NCBI RefSeq assembly: GCF_905220995.1
Contig: NZ_CAJNBJ010000021.1
Span: 1 to 64,000, forward strand
DNA: 64,000 nt
Reading direction: 5' to 3'
Source: Nitrospira defluvii
Lineage (GTDB): Bacteria > Nitrospirota > Nitrospiria > Nitrospirales > Nitrospiraceae
The notes under the pieces are model-generated. The model was not told the origin of the DNA, did not search any database, and was given only the letters and a program-made list of their open reading frames with translations. Positions 25,815 to 34,724 of the stretch are shown piece after piece. Every line of letters starts with the position of its first letter. Position 1 is the first letter of the stretch. The position numbers and the translations under genes are program-made.

Positions 25815-27527
25815 ATGAGTCGATCAATGAGTCTCCCCCGCAGATCGTGGGGCCTGATGGCTATGTGCATCACGCTTGGATTTGCCGGCTTCCTACCGGA
25901 CCTTGATGTATTCGCGCAACAGATCATACCCAAACCCGATCATGCCCCTCCCGGCGCGACGGTCGTCTTGCGGGGAAAGGGGCTGGGCTCATTCAAGTCC
26001 GCGACGTTCAATAGAGTCACCTTCGCCGGAGTGCCGGCGCTGATTCAGCGCTGGGAATCTGATCTGGTCGAGGTGAAGGTGCCATTCACAGCGACAACTG
26101 GTCCGATCGAAATGCTCGTCGGCAAAAAGAAGCTCTCTGCCGGGACCTTCACCGTAGTCACGCCGCATATCTCCTCCGTCAGCCCGAGAGAGGCTGAACA
26201 CGGCGCCATCCTGACGATTCTCGGTGAACACTTCGGCGAGACCGCGGGCGGGCGCGATCCGAATACCATGTTTGGAGTGAATGATGTGATGATCGGCGGC
26301 GGCGTAGTGCGCCCGCAGCAATGGACCCACGACCGTATTGAAGTCGAGATCCCATCAAACGCCGTCTCCGGTGATGTCGTCGTTCGATTAGCCTCTTCCG
26401 ATCCGCTCCCGGACGGGTCCTGCTGCAGACCAGCCGAATACGTGTTCAGCAATGCGGTTTCACTCTCGTTGATCCCGACTGTCCGCGTCGATCCTCTGAG
26501 CGGGCCGGTTGGGACGAAGGTGGTGCTATTCGGGCAGGGGTTTGGCGCCGACAGGCGGACGAACGACGCTGTGCTCATCGCAGGGCAGCCGGCCACAATC
26601 GCCCAATGGAAAGATGATGTGATTGTCGTCCATGTGCCCCTGGGCGCGAAGTCTGGCCCCGTGACGATCAAGAGCCGGGGACGCGAGCGGACGGTGGCCC
26701 ACTTCACCGTTCATGCTCCCAGGGTCACGAACATCGCTCCGGCCAGCGCACCAATCGGCACGTTGCTTCGCATCAACGGCGAGCATTTCGGGTTCTACTC
26801 GGAGAACGGCGCGACTCCATACAACTTCATGGATTTCAATACAGGCGAGAACCGGGTCGAGATCGGTGGCGTGCCGGCCGTGATCTACCGCTGGCACGAC
26901 GATCGGATTGATGCCTGGGTGCCCTTCAGCGCAAAGAGCGGGAAAGTCGTGGTGTATCGAAATGGGAACAAGCCGAATCCCGACGGGTCCTGCTGTCTTG
27001 AACAGGGTAGCGTGGCGACGGAGGCGGGAGAGTTTTCACTTGTGACGCCGGTGATCGAGTCGTATCAACCGACGTCGGCCGGCTTAGATGAGGTGGTCAC
27101 CATCAAAGGCCGGGGGTTTGGTTCGTTCCTGAAGACCGCGGAACACACGCATCTGGGGATCAATCAAAAAGTGTATAAGCGCGGAGATGTGACCCTCAAT
27201 GAAGCGGAAGCCGATGCAGTGGTGTCGAATGTGTCGCGCACGGAAGTGTTGTTCAACGGGATCGCCGCGCTGGTTGAGTCCTGGGGCGACACCGAAATCG
27301 TCGTACGGGTACCCCATCGCAATCTCTATGGCGTCGGAAAGAAGGGCGAGTTTTTTGACAATCTCGCGACCGGACCGCTTGTCATCCGGCGCGGTTCCTG
27401 GGACATCCTCCCGAACGACACCTGCTGTACTCAAACACAATGGTTGAGCGTGGAAGCCGGGCAGTTCACCATTGAGGCCAGAGGTCTGCCGGACAGGGAT
27501 TATTGGAAGCACAACAGACCTGATTGA
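25815..27527 (+). CDS. Exported multi-TIG/IPT-domain protein, 570 aa
   Basis: The start is ATG 25815, with GAGGAG 6 bp before it. A signal peptide (residues 1-36, ending VFA) is followed by about five Ig-like TIG/IPT repeats. Each opens with a phrase such as PPGATVVLRGKGLGSF, HGAILTILGEHFG, VGTKVVLFGQGFG or IGTLLRINGEHFG and closes with a VPF/VPL strand. Three loops carry adjacent cysteines (DGSCC twice and NDTCC once). It is probably a surface or periplasmic binding or adhesion protein. It follows the nrf genes but at 790 bp distance, so a shared operon is unlikely. Confidence 0.85.
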   Translation: MSRSMSLPRRSWGLMAMCITLGFAGFLPDLDVFAQQIIPKPDHAPPGATVVLRGKGLGSFKSATFNRVTFAGVPALIQRWESDLVEVKVPFTATTGPIEMLVGKKKLSAGTFTVVTPHISSVSPREAEHGAILTILGEHFGETAGGRDPNTMFGVNDVMIGGGVVRPQQWTHDRIEVEIPSNAVSGDVVVRLASSDPLPDGSCCRPAEYVFSNAVSLSLIPTVRVDPLSGPVGTKVVLFGQGFGADRRTNDAVLIAGQPATIAQWKDDVIVVHVPLGAKSGPVTIKSRGRERTVAHFTVHAPRVTNIAPASAPIGTLLRINGEHFGFYSENGATPYNFMDFNTGENRVEIGGVPAVIYRWHDDRIDAWVPFSAKSGKVVVYRNGNKPNPDGSCCLEQGSVATEAGEFSLVTPVIESYQPTSAGLDEVVTIKGRGFGSFLKTAEHTHLGINQKVYKRGDVTLNEAEADAVVSNVSRTEVLFNGIAALVESWGDTEIVVRVPHRNLYGVGKKGEFFDNLATGPLVIRRGSWDILPNDTCCTQTQWLSVEAGQFTIEARGLPDRDYWKHNRPD

Positions 27528-27758
27528 AGACGAAAGAGACGTCAGCCAGTGCGAGTCAGCACACGGGCTCGAACGCCTCGCAGATCTGTTGACTCTCCGG
27601 GAGCATCGGTGCTCTGGCTACTCGTCATCCCAAGGCATGCATCGAGGTTGTGACCAAGCCATCTGGATTGCGAATGATGCCGTGGCTCGTGGGGCTGATG
27701 TGCGGCGACGGGCACCTCGGCCTTCCCTTCGAAGCGAACGTGACATACCAAGACGACG

Positions 27759-28748
27759 ATGATTCGGACAGGGAGGATAATCCCCGCAGCAAGGAAGGAG
27801 TCGATAACGCTGGCCGCAGAGGTGATCCGGAAGGGTGGCCTTGTCGCCTTCCCGACCGAAACGGTGTATGGGCTCGGGTGTGACGCGCTGAATCCCGAGG
27901 CTGTGGCGCGTGTCTTCGAGGCCAAGCAACGGCCCTCGTTTGATCCCCTCATCGTGCACGTAGCGGAGAAGGCGGCTCTCGACGGCCTGACACAGACAAT
28001 CAGCCTCAGCGACCACCGATTGATGGAGCGGTTTTGGCCTGGTCCGTTGACTCTGCTCCTGCCGAAGCGCGCGCGAGTCCCCGATCTCGTCACGGCAGGG
28101 CTTCCCACCATCGCCGTTCGGATGCCGTCTCATCCTGTGGCGCAAGAGTTGATCCGGGAAGCAGCCGTCCCGATCGCCGCGCCGAGCGCCAACCCTTTCG
28201 GCTACGTCAGTCCGACATGCGCACAACATGTGGCGGATGGGCTCGGTGAGCGAGTTGATCTGATCCTCGATGGGGGCCCCTGCCAGCTTGGTGTGGAATC
28301 CACCATCGCGTCGATGATCGGAAGCCGGCCCGAACTCCTTCGACCGGGCAGCATCACGCTCGAGGAGATCAGCAAGGTCGTCGGCCCGGTCGTGCGAGCC
28401 CGCGAAAGCCTGACGATGGCCGTGCCTGGACGGCTCGCTCGTCACTATGCCACACACACACCTCTGACCATCCTGACGGGGCATACAGTCCGATCCGTGA
28501 GGCCTCTCGGTGAACGGGCAGGATTGCTGGCCATGACGGCGCCACGCCACGGGGAGCAGAGATACTGCGCGATCGAGGTGCTCTCCCCATCCGGCGATCT
28601 TCGCGAAGCGGCACAACATTTATTTGCGGCGCTGCGGCGGCTGGACGCGCAGGGATTCGATCGCCTCTATGCCGAGCCTTGTGACGAACGAGGCCTTGGA
28701 ATGGCGATCATGGATCGCCTCAGACGCTGCGCGGAGCCCCTCACCTGA
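27759..28748 (+). CDS. L-threonylcarbamoyladenylate synthase (Sua5/YrdC family)
   Basis: A 329-aa enzyme of tRNA t6A synthesis that makes threonylcarbamoyl-AMP from Thr, bicarbonate and ATP. The YrdC domain (about 12-200) has GGLVAFPTETVYGLG, KQRPSFDPLIVHV and PIAAPSANPFGYVSPT. Residues 200-329 form the Sua5 C-terminal domain, linked by PGRLARHYATHTP, close to the usual PG-x4-HYAP hinge. The length is that of full Sua5. It stands alone on the + strand. Confidence 0.93.
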   Translation: MIRTGRIIPAARKESITLAAEVIRKGGLVAFPTETVYGLGCDALNPEAVARVFEAKQRPSFDPLIVHVAEKAALDGLTQTISLSDHRLMERFWPGPLTLLLPKRARVPDLVTAGLPTIAVRMPSHPVAQELIREAAVPIAAPSANPFGYVSPTCAQHVADGLGERVDLILDGGPCQLGVESTIASMIGSRPELLRPGSITLEEISKVVGPVVRARESLTMAVPGRLARHYATHTPLTILTGHTVRSVRPLGERAGLLAMTAPRHGEQRYCAIEVLSPSGDLREAAQHLFAALRRLDAQGFDRLYAEPCDERGLGMAIMDRLRRCAEPLT

Positions 28749-29022
28749 GGCTGTGGCACCGCCACGGCATGGCCACGAGACAAGAATCCCACTGATGAGC
28801 GGGTGAGCCTTTAACCTTTGGGGGTGACACGACAATCGCTCAACGCTCTTGAGGACATGAAAACGTACTCTGCGGTTAGAGCCCCCCAGGGTCCCCCGAG
28901 CCCAAGAACGCGGAGGGCGGTTTGCTGCGTTTCGCTTAACCTCGACTACCTCGTGAGCCCACTTCTTTCCTCGAAGACCGCCGAAGCCCCTATTCTGCGT
29001 GGCCGTCTTTCTGGGTGAGACG

Positions 29023-29829
29023 TCACCGGACAGCCCCTGATTTGAATGGTGCCACCGGTTCGAATCCATATTTGAGCAAGAGCTTTTGAATCCGGGGACT
29101 CGTGAAGAAATCGGAAAACTGCTCAGCAGCGGCGCGTGACTCATCGCGGCAGGTCCAGACGACCGCCTCTCCGAATCGGACGGTGATGCGCGCGCCCGCC
29201 GGCGTCTCGTCGATGATCCGCACGTGGCCGTTTCCGATGGCGTCGACCCGAAACACAATCCCCACATCGGCCCCCCCATCTTGCACCGCGTTCATCACCT
29301 CGTCGCTTTGCCGGGCATAGATCGTCTTGAAGCGCTGCTTGAATCCCGGATCGAGCATCGTCAGCGCCCGACTTGTGATCGTGCCCAAGGCCGACGTCTG
29401 CGGATCACCGAGAACGAGTCGAGTCGTGCGATCCGCATGCTCATCGTGCAATGAGACGGCGAGCGCCCGTGAAGAGAAAGACATGACCAACACCAGGGAG
29501 GTTTGTGCATAGACACGTGGCACGCCGCTGAGCGTCAATCCCTTGCGATGCAGGATCTCAAGCTCATCCACCGCTCCGGGAAAAAACACATCGACCGGCG
29601 CCCCCTGCTCGATCTGTCGACGCAGGATCTGCGAGGGCCCATACTCGACATGCACGTTCACCCCGTACTCGCTCTCGAACATGGGGACGATTTCTCGGAA
29701 TGCCGATTTGAGGCTCGGGGTCGCCGCGATCGCCAGGGACTCGGCTTGGGCAGTACTCTTGATCGCCCCCATCCCAACGATCAGGTTGAACACCGCCGTC
29801 ACCAGCATTACCAGGGGTAGTCCGGCCAT
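29023..29829 (-). CDS. modA: Molybdate ABC transporter substrate-binding protein (ModA-like), orphan
   Basis: A 268-aa periplasmic binding protein. It starts at ATG 29829 after a strong GGAGAGG. The signal peptide (residues 1-30) precedes the ModA pattern: AATPSLKSAFREIVPMFE, GPSQILRRQIEQGAPVDVF, and the hinge and second lobe (LGDPQTSALGTITSR, GGADVGIVFRVDA). No modB or modC lies nearby, so the permease must be elsewhere, or the protein binds another oxyanion. A MoaB gene for molybdenum cofactor lies at 53017 but is not linked. Confidence 0.85.
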   Translation of the reverse strand: MAGLPLVMLVTAVFNLIVGMGAIKSTAQAESLAIAATPSLKSAFREIVPMFESEYGVNVHVEYGPSQILRRQIEQGAPVDVFFPGAVDELEILHRKGLTLSGVPRVYAQTSLVLVMSFSSRALAVSLHDEHADRTTRLVLGDPQTSALGTITSRALTMLDPGFKQRFKTIYARQSDEVMNAVQDGGADVGIVFRVDAIGNGHVRIIDETPAGARITVRFGEAVVWTCRDESRAAAEQFSDFFTSPRIQKLLLKYGFEPVAPFKSGAVR

Positions 29830-30258
29830 AATATCCTCTCCTTCTGTGAACCGAGGCTCGGCGCTTCTCACAGCTGCGACTGCAAAATCGGCACCACAGA
29901 GTCGGCCTGTCGTTCCTGACCCGTAGGTTGTGCGGCCTCGACCAGCGACTGTTGAATAATCATCGCGACAGACCCGCCTCACTTCTGGACGAAGCCTGGA
30001 ATGAAATCGTGAACTTTCGCACCATCCGCTCGGTGCTCTCTCGCACGGTTGTAAGAAACAACTCTCAGATCCATGCCCTCCACTCCGGTGACGGCGCTGC
30101 CAGGTTGCAGGATGACGCCGCCCAGGGCTCGGCACCATTCATGCTCCTTTGAATAGGCGGAAGAGGAGTGAGCAGATGTGACCCGGCAGACTCAACTGCT
30201 GACTCGATCAGGAGCGACTCAGCGATGAGCATAGCCATCGCCATCAGAGGTTTGCGAC
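29830..30258. other. Intergenic region between modA-like and RND genes
   Basis: This 429-bp divergent region must hold promoters for modA (minus) and the RND operon (plus). I see no gene. A purine-rich ribosome site lies next to modA, but no convincing -35/-10 pair was fixed. Confidence 0.5.
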
Positions 30259-31758
30259 ATGAACGCCATCGTCCTCATCGCACTCCGCAGACCCTATACC
30301 TTCGTCGTGATGTCCATCCTCATCGTCCTGCTGGGAGGCCTCACGGTGCTCCACATGCCGACCGACGTTTTCCCGAATATTACGATTCCCGTCACCTCCG
30401 TGGTGTGGATCTATTCCGGTCTGTTGCCCCAACAGGTGGAGGGCCGCATCACGTATCTCTTCGAACGGTTCCTCACCTCGACAGTGGAAGGGATCAAGTA
30501 CATTCATAGCCACTCCTATTTCGGCAGCAGCATTACCAATATTTCGCTTCAAGACGGAGTCGACGTCGGACGGGCCGAAGCGGATATCGTGGGCATCGCC
30601 CAAAATGTGGTCAAAGCGCTGCCGCCCGATATTTCCCCGCCCATGGTCATGCGTCTTGCCCCGTCCTCAATCCCCGTGGCTATGCTGGAGATCAGCTCCG
30701 AACACCTCACGCCGGCCGAGCTCTATAACCTTGCCTACATGCGAATCCGTCCGTTGCTCGTGACCGTGCCGGGGATTGTGCTTCCGCACCCCTACGGGGG
30801 GCAGGATATGCAGGTGATGGTCAATCTCGACCAGCAAAAGCTGCTCGCGCGTCACCTGACCCCGGCCGACATTCACGAGAGCCTCATGAAACAATACCTG
30901 GTGCTCCCCGCCGGCGACATTAAGATCAAATCCACCGACTGGATCGTGCAGACAAACGCATCACCGATGCAAATCGATCACTTCGGCGACATCCCGGTCA
31001 AGCGGGAAGGCAACGCGTTCGTCTACCTGCGCGATGTCGCCACCGTGAAACTCATGGGCCGGGTGCAACAGAACGCTGTGCTCGTGAAAGGCAAACAAAC
31101 GGTCATCATCGTCGCTATGAAAAGCACGGAAGCTTCGACGCTGGATGTCGTCGACGGCATCAAAAGGATGATCCCTCGCGCCCAGCAAATCTCTCCTGAA
31201 GGCGTGCGCATCAGACTCCTCGACGACGCATCGACCTTCGTGAAGGATTCGATTTCCGATGTTCTGCATGAAATGGCGACCGCCGGCGCGCTGGTCGGTG
31301 TGATCGTGCTGTTGCTCCTCGGCTCGTGGCGAGCCACGGTCATCGTCTGGACCTCGATCCCGCTGTCGATCCTGACCGCGATCATGGGCCTGCATATGCT
31401 GGGGGAAACGATCAACGTCATGACCTTGGGCGGACTCGCGCTGGCCGTAGGCATTCTGGTCGACGACGCCACGGTGATGATCGAAAATATCGACCGCCAT
31501 CTCGACATGGATAAACCGCTGGAACAGGCCATCATCGACGCCGCGAATCAGATCGTCGTCCCGACCCTCGTCGCCACCCTGTGCATCGCGATCGTGTGGT
31601 TTCCATTGTTCAAGCTCGGAGGCGTCGCCGGGTACCTGTTCAAGCCTATGGCGGAGGCGATCATCATTGCAATGCTGGCCTCGTTCATCCTCTCGCGCAC
31701 ATTGGTGCCGACCATGGCGAAATACATGATGAAAGGCCACCATGTCCCAACCGCATAA
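30259..31758 (+). CDS. RND transporter, N-terminal half (split gene)
   Basis: A 499-aa protein covering TM1, the first periplasmic porter loop and TM2-6 of an RND permease. It starts MNAIVLIALRRPYTFVVMSI and has GILVDDATVMIENIDRH in TM4. It stops after TM6 at 31758, about half the length of normal RND proteins. The second half begins 16 bp before this stop in another frame. With the adaptor and outer-membrane factor that follow, it probably forms a proton-driven tripartite efflux pump. The gene may be naturally split or frameshifted. Confidence 0.9.
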   Translation: MNAIVLIALRRPYTFVVMSILIVLLGGLTVLHMPTDVFPNITIPVTSVVWIYSGLLPQQVEGRITYLFERFLTSTVEGIKYIHSHSYFGSSITNISLQDGVDVGRAEADIVGIAQNVVKALPPDISPPMVMRLAPSSIPVAMLEISSEHLTPAELYNLAYMRIRPLLVTVPGIVLPHPYGGQDMQVMVNLDQQKLLARHLTPADIHESLMKQYLVLPAGDIKIKSTDWIVQTNASPMQIDHFGDIPVKREGNAFVYLRDVATVKLMGRVQQNAVLVKGKQTVIIVAMKSTEASTLDVVDGIKRMIPRAQQISPEGVRIRLLDDASTFVKDSISDVLHEMATAGALVGVIVLLLLGSWRATVIVWTSIPLSILTAIMGLHMLGETINVMTLGGLALAVGILVDDATVMIENIDRHLDMDKPLEQAIIDAANQIVVPTLVATLCIAIVWFPLFKLGGVAGYLFKPMAEAIIIAMLASFILSRTLVPTMAKYMMKGHHVPTA

Positions 31759-33439
31759 CGAACAGGGACCATCCGGCTTCACGCCCTCCCGCAACGGCTT
31801 TGTCCGGTTCCAAGAGGCCTTCGAGCGGGGTTTCAATCGGCTCCGCGACCGCTACGGCATGCTCCTCGAACAGACCATCGCCCGTCGGCGCGTCTTCGTC
31901 TCTGTCTCGCTTGCGATCGCACTGGCCTCCCTGTCGCTTTTTTTCTTCCTGGGGCGCGACTATTTTCCCGAGATCCGGTCGGGGGTTCTTCAGATGCATA
32001 TGCGGGCGCCGCTCGGGACGCGCATCGAGGTCTCAGGGCGCATTGCCACACTCGTCTCGAACAGCGTCGAAGCATTGCTCCCCGGTCAGGTCGAAAACAT
32101 CGTGAGCAATTGCGGGTTGCCGGTCGGGCCGCACAACCTCGCGTTCATTCCTACACCGACAATCGGCTCCCAGGATTGCGACTTGACGATCCTCTTGAGA
32201 GATGAAAAATCCCCGGTGTGGGACTATCGACGTATCCTCCGCAAGGGCTTGAAGGAGCGATACCCGGGCACCGAGTTCACCTTTCAGCCGTCTGACCTGA
32301 CCGCGAAGATTCTGAACTTCGGCGCGCCGGCGCCGATCGACGTCCAGGTCAACGGCCCGGATATGTTTCCCAACTACGAGTTCGCCCGGAAACTGGCGGA
32401 GAAGTTTCGCACGATTCCAGGGGCGGCGGACGTGGTGATTCAACAGACGATGCGAACCCCCACCCTCATGGTCGAAGGCAATCGCACGTTCGGACTTGGA
32501 GTCAACAGGACCGAAAAGGACATCGCCGACAATCTCCTGATGACCACGGCCGGGAGCCAGCAGGTCGATCAGATCTATTGGCTCGATCCCAGTACCGGCA
32601 TGTCCTACCTGATCAACGTCTATACGCCGCAGCCGCAGATCAACAGCGTCAACAGCCTGAAGACGATCCCGGTCGATTCTGCAGGCAGCGCGGGAACCGA
32701 TCATGATGTGCAATTGCTCGGCAATTTGGCCGACCTGACGGCGGAGGGCACACCGGGGGTGATCACGCACGGCAACATCATGCCGTTGTTCGATATCTAC
32801 GTGTCTGCGGAAGGGCGAGACCTGGGGAGTGTGCTCACAGACGTCGAGCGGGTGGCCAAAAGCATGGAGGCCGAACTACCTCACAGCGCGAAACTCGAAA
32901 TCCACGGCCAGGCTTCGCTCATGTATGAGGCCTATGCCGAACTCATCTTCGGACTGCTCGCCGCGATCGTGTTGGTCTACCTGTTGATCGTCGTCAACTT
33001 TCAGTCCTGGCTCGACCCCTTCATCATCATCACGGCGTTGCCGGGCGCACTCGCGGGGATCGCCTGGGCCCTCTTCCTGACCCACACCCGTCTGTCGGAA
33101 CCGGCGCTGACAGGCGCGATCATGACGATGGGCACGGGAACCGCCAATTCGATCCTCGTCGTATCCTATGCGCGCGAGCGGCTCCAGGAACATGGCAATG
33201 CGCTGCAGGCGGCGATCGAGGCCGGAACCACCCGCTTCCGTCCGGTGCTCATGACAGCGTCGGCCATGATCATCGGAATGGTCCCCATGGCGACGGGATA
33301 TTCACAGAATGCCCCCTTAGGCCGCGCCGTGATCGGCGGCCTGCTGATGGCCACCGTCTTCACGCTGTTGTTCGTCCCCTGTGTCTACGCGATGGTCTAT
33401 AGCCGGCGAATGACCCGGCAAGAGGGACACGTGTCATGA
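31742..33439 (+). CDS. RND transporter, C-terminal half (split gene)
   Basis: A 565-aa protein beginning with ATG 31742 (AAAGG before it) inside the end of the previous gene. It carries TM7 (SVSLAIALASLSLFFFLG), the second porter loop and TM8-12. Together the halves give 1064 residues, normal RND length. The TM10-like segment TMGTGTANSILVVSYARERL lacks the Lys found in AcrB-type pumps (K-N-A-I). Its stop overlaps the ATG of the adaptor gene, so translation is coupled. Confidence 0.9.
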   Translation: MSQPHNEQGPSGFTPSRNGFVRFQEAFERGFNRLRDRYGMLLEQTIARRRVFVSVSLAIALASLSLFFFLGRDYFPEIRSGVLQMHMRAPLGTRIEVSGRIATLVSNSVEALLPGQVENIVSNCGLPVGPHNLAFIPTPTIGSQDCDLTILLRDEKSPVWDYRRILRKGLKERYPGTEFTFQPSDLTAKILNFGAPAPIDVQVNGPDMFPNYEFARKLAEKFRTIPGAADVVIQQTMRTPTLMVEGNRTFGLGVNRTEKDIADNLLMTTAGSQQVDQIYWLDPSTGMSYLINVYTPQPQINSVNSLKTIPVDSAGSAGTDHDVQLLGNLADLTAEGTPGVITHGNIMPLFDIYVSAEGRDLGSVLTDVERVAKSMEAELPHSAKLEIHGQASLMYEAYAELIFGLLAAIVLVYLLIVVNFQSWLDPFIIITALPGALAGIAWALFLTHTRLSEPALTGAIMTMGTGTANSILVVSYARERLQEHGNALQAAIEAGTTRFRPVLMTASAMIIGMVPMATGYSQNAPLGRAVIGGLLMATVFTLLFVPCVYAMVYSRRMTRQEGHVS

Positions 33440-34674
33440 TGCAGTGGCTCCGCGAAAAAGGCGTCGTGCTGTGGATGGTCGTGCTGTTCGTCCTCTACGT
33501 CGGCTATCGCGTCTATGAGAATAAAAGCGACGCCGCTCAACTGCGTGCGAGAACGCTGGAAGACGCCGTGCCGACGGTCGCGGCCGTCCATCCCAAACCG
33601 ATCGCGCCCACCGAGACCATTGTCCTTCCCGGCAACGTCGTGGGCTGGTACGAAGCGCCGATGTATGCGCGCGTCACCGGGTACGTCAAGATGTGGTACA
33701 GGGACTACGGCGATCAGGTCAAGGCAGGCGATATCCTCGCCGAAATCAACGCGCCGGACCTCGATGCCGAATATGCACAGGCCAAGGCGGATCTGGAGAC
33801 GGAGCGCGCGAGATATAAGCTAGCCGAGGTGACCGCACAACGCTGGGCGGCGCTCCGCCCGAATCATGCGGTCTCCGAACAATCGATCACGGTCAAGGAA
33901 CAGGAGCTGAAGGCCGAAGCGGCAAAGGTCAAGGCCGCGGAGCAAAAGGTCAGGAACATGGAGGCCTTCATCCGCTTCAAAACGATCGTCGCACCTTTCG
34001 ACGGCGTGGTGACGCAGCGCAACATCAATGTCGGCGACCTGGTCAGCAAGGAAGGGAATCTGAGCACGCCCAATGCAAAAACCAACCTGTTCACGGTGGC
34101 CGACGTCCATGTCCTCCGTCTTTTTGTCAACGTGCCGGAAGCGTTCGGGCCATTCCTGCAACAAGGCTTGACGGCCGACGTGACCGTGCCGCAATTGGCC
34201 AATCGTCACTTCACCGCGAAATTCCTGACCGTGGCCAAAGGCTTCGACATCAGCACGAGGACGGCGGTGACCGTCTTCACCATCGATAACGAGGACCGGG
34301 CGCTCTGGCCAGGCTCCTACGCCGAGGTCCACCTCACTGCGCCGGTCGATCGTCAGGCATTCACGATTCCGTCCACCGCGCTAGTCTTCCAGGAACACGG
34401 CACGCAAGTGGCTACCCTGACGGCAGAGAACCGTGTCCATTTCCAACCGATCACGGTCAGCCGACTGATGGACAATGCCGTCGAGGTTGCGGGGGGCCTG
34501 TCCGCACAGGACCGCCTCGTGAACAATCCCAGCGCCGCGTTGCTTGAAGGCGACCAGGTGCGCGTCGTGACGCCGGCCCCCGGCTATGACTTGCTCACCG
34601 ATCCCGAATCAGCGCAAAACGACCGGTTTCCCGAAAATCAGGCCCGGCAACCACCGAGTTCAGCGATACACTAG
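33436..34674 (+). CDS. RND efflux periplasmic adaptor subunit
   Basis: A 412-aa membrane-fusion protein. The N-terminal anchor (residues about 9-24, VVLWMVVLFVLYVGY) is followed by the first lipoyl half (YARVTGYVKMWYRDYGDQVKAGD), a coiled-coil hairpin (about 115-175) and the second half (FKTIVAPFDGVVTQRNINVG). It starts overlapping the stop of the permease gene (ATGATG). It pairs with the split permease and the outer-membrane factor. Confidence 0.93.
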   Translation: MMQWLREKGVVLWMVVLFVLYVGYRVYENKSDAAQLRARTLEDAVPTVAAVHPKPIAPTETIVLPGNVVGWYEAPMYARVTGYVKMWYRDYGDQVKAGDILAEINAPDLDAEYAQAKADLETERARYKLAEVTAQRWAALRPNHAVSEQSITVKEQELKAEAAKVKAAEQKVRNMEAFIRFKTIVAPFDGVVTQRNINVGDLVSKEGNLSTPNAKTNLFTVADVHVLRLFVNVPEAFGPFLQQGLTADVTVPQLANRHFTAKFLTVAKGFDISTRTAVTVFTIDNEDRALWPGSYAEVHLTAPVDRQAFTIPSTALVFQEHGTQVATLTAENRVHFQPITVSRLMDNAVEVAGGLSAQDRLVNNPSAALLEGDQVRVVTPAPGYDLLTDPESAQNDRFPENQARQPPSSAIH

Positions 34675-34724
34675 TCGGCGGCTTGAGTCGCCCTTCAGGT
34701 AAACCTCTTCGGAGCCGCTTCAAC

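Noticed and set aside
28818-29018. 66-aa + frame after sua5
   Set aside because: No ribosome site and low-information composition; the 274-bp gap holds nothing else I can support.
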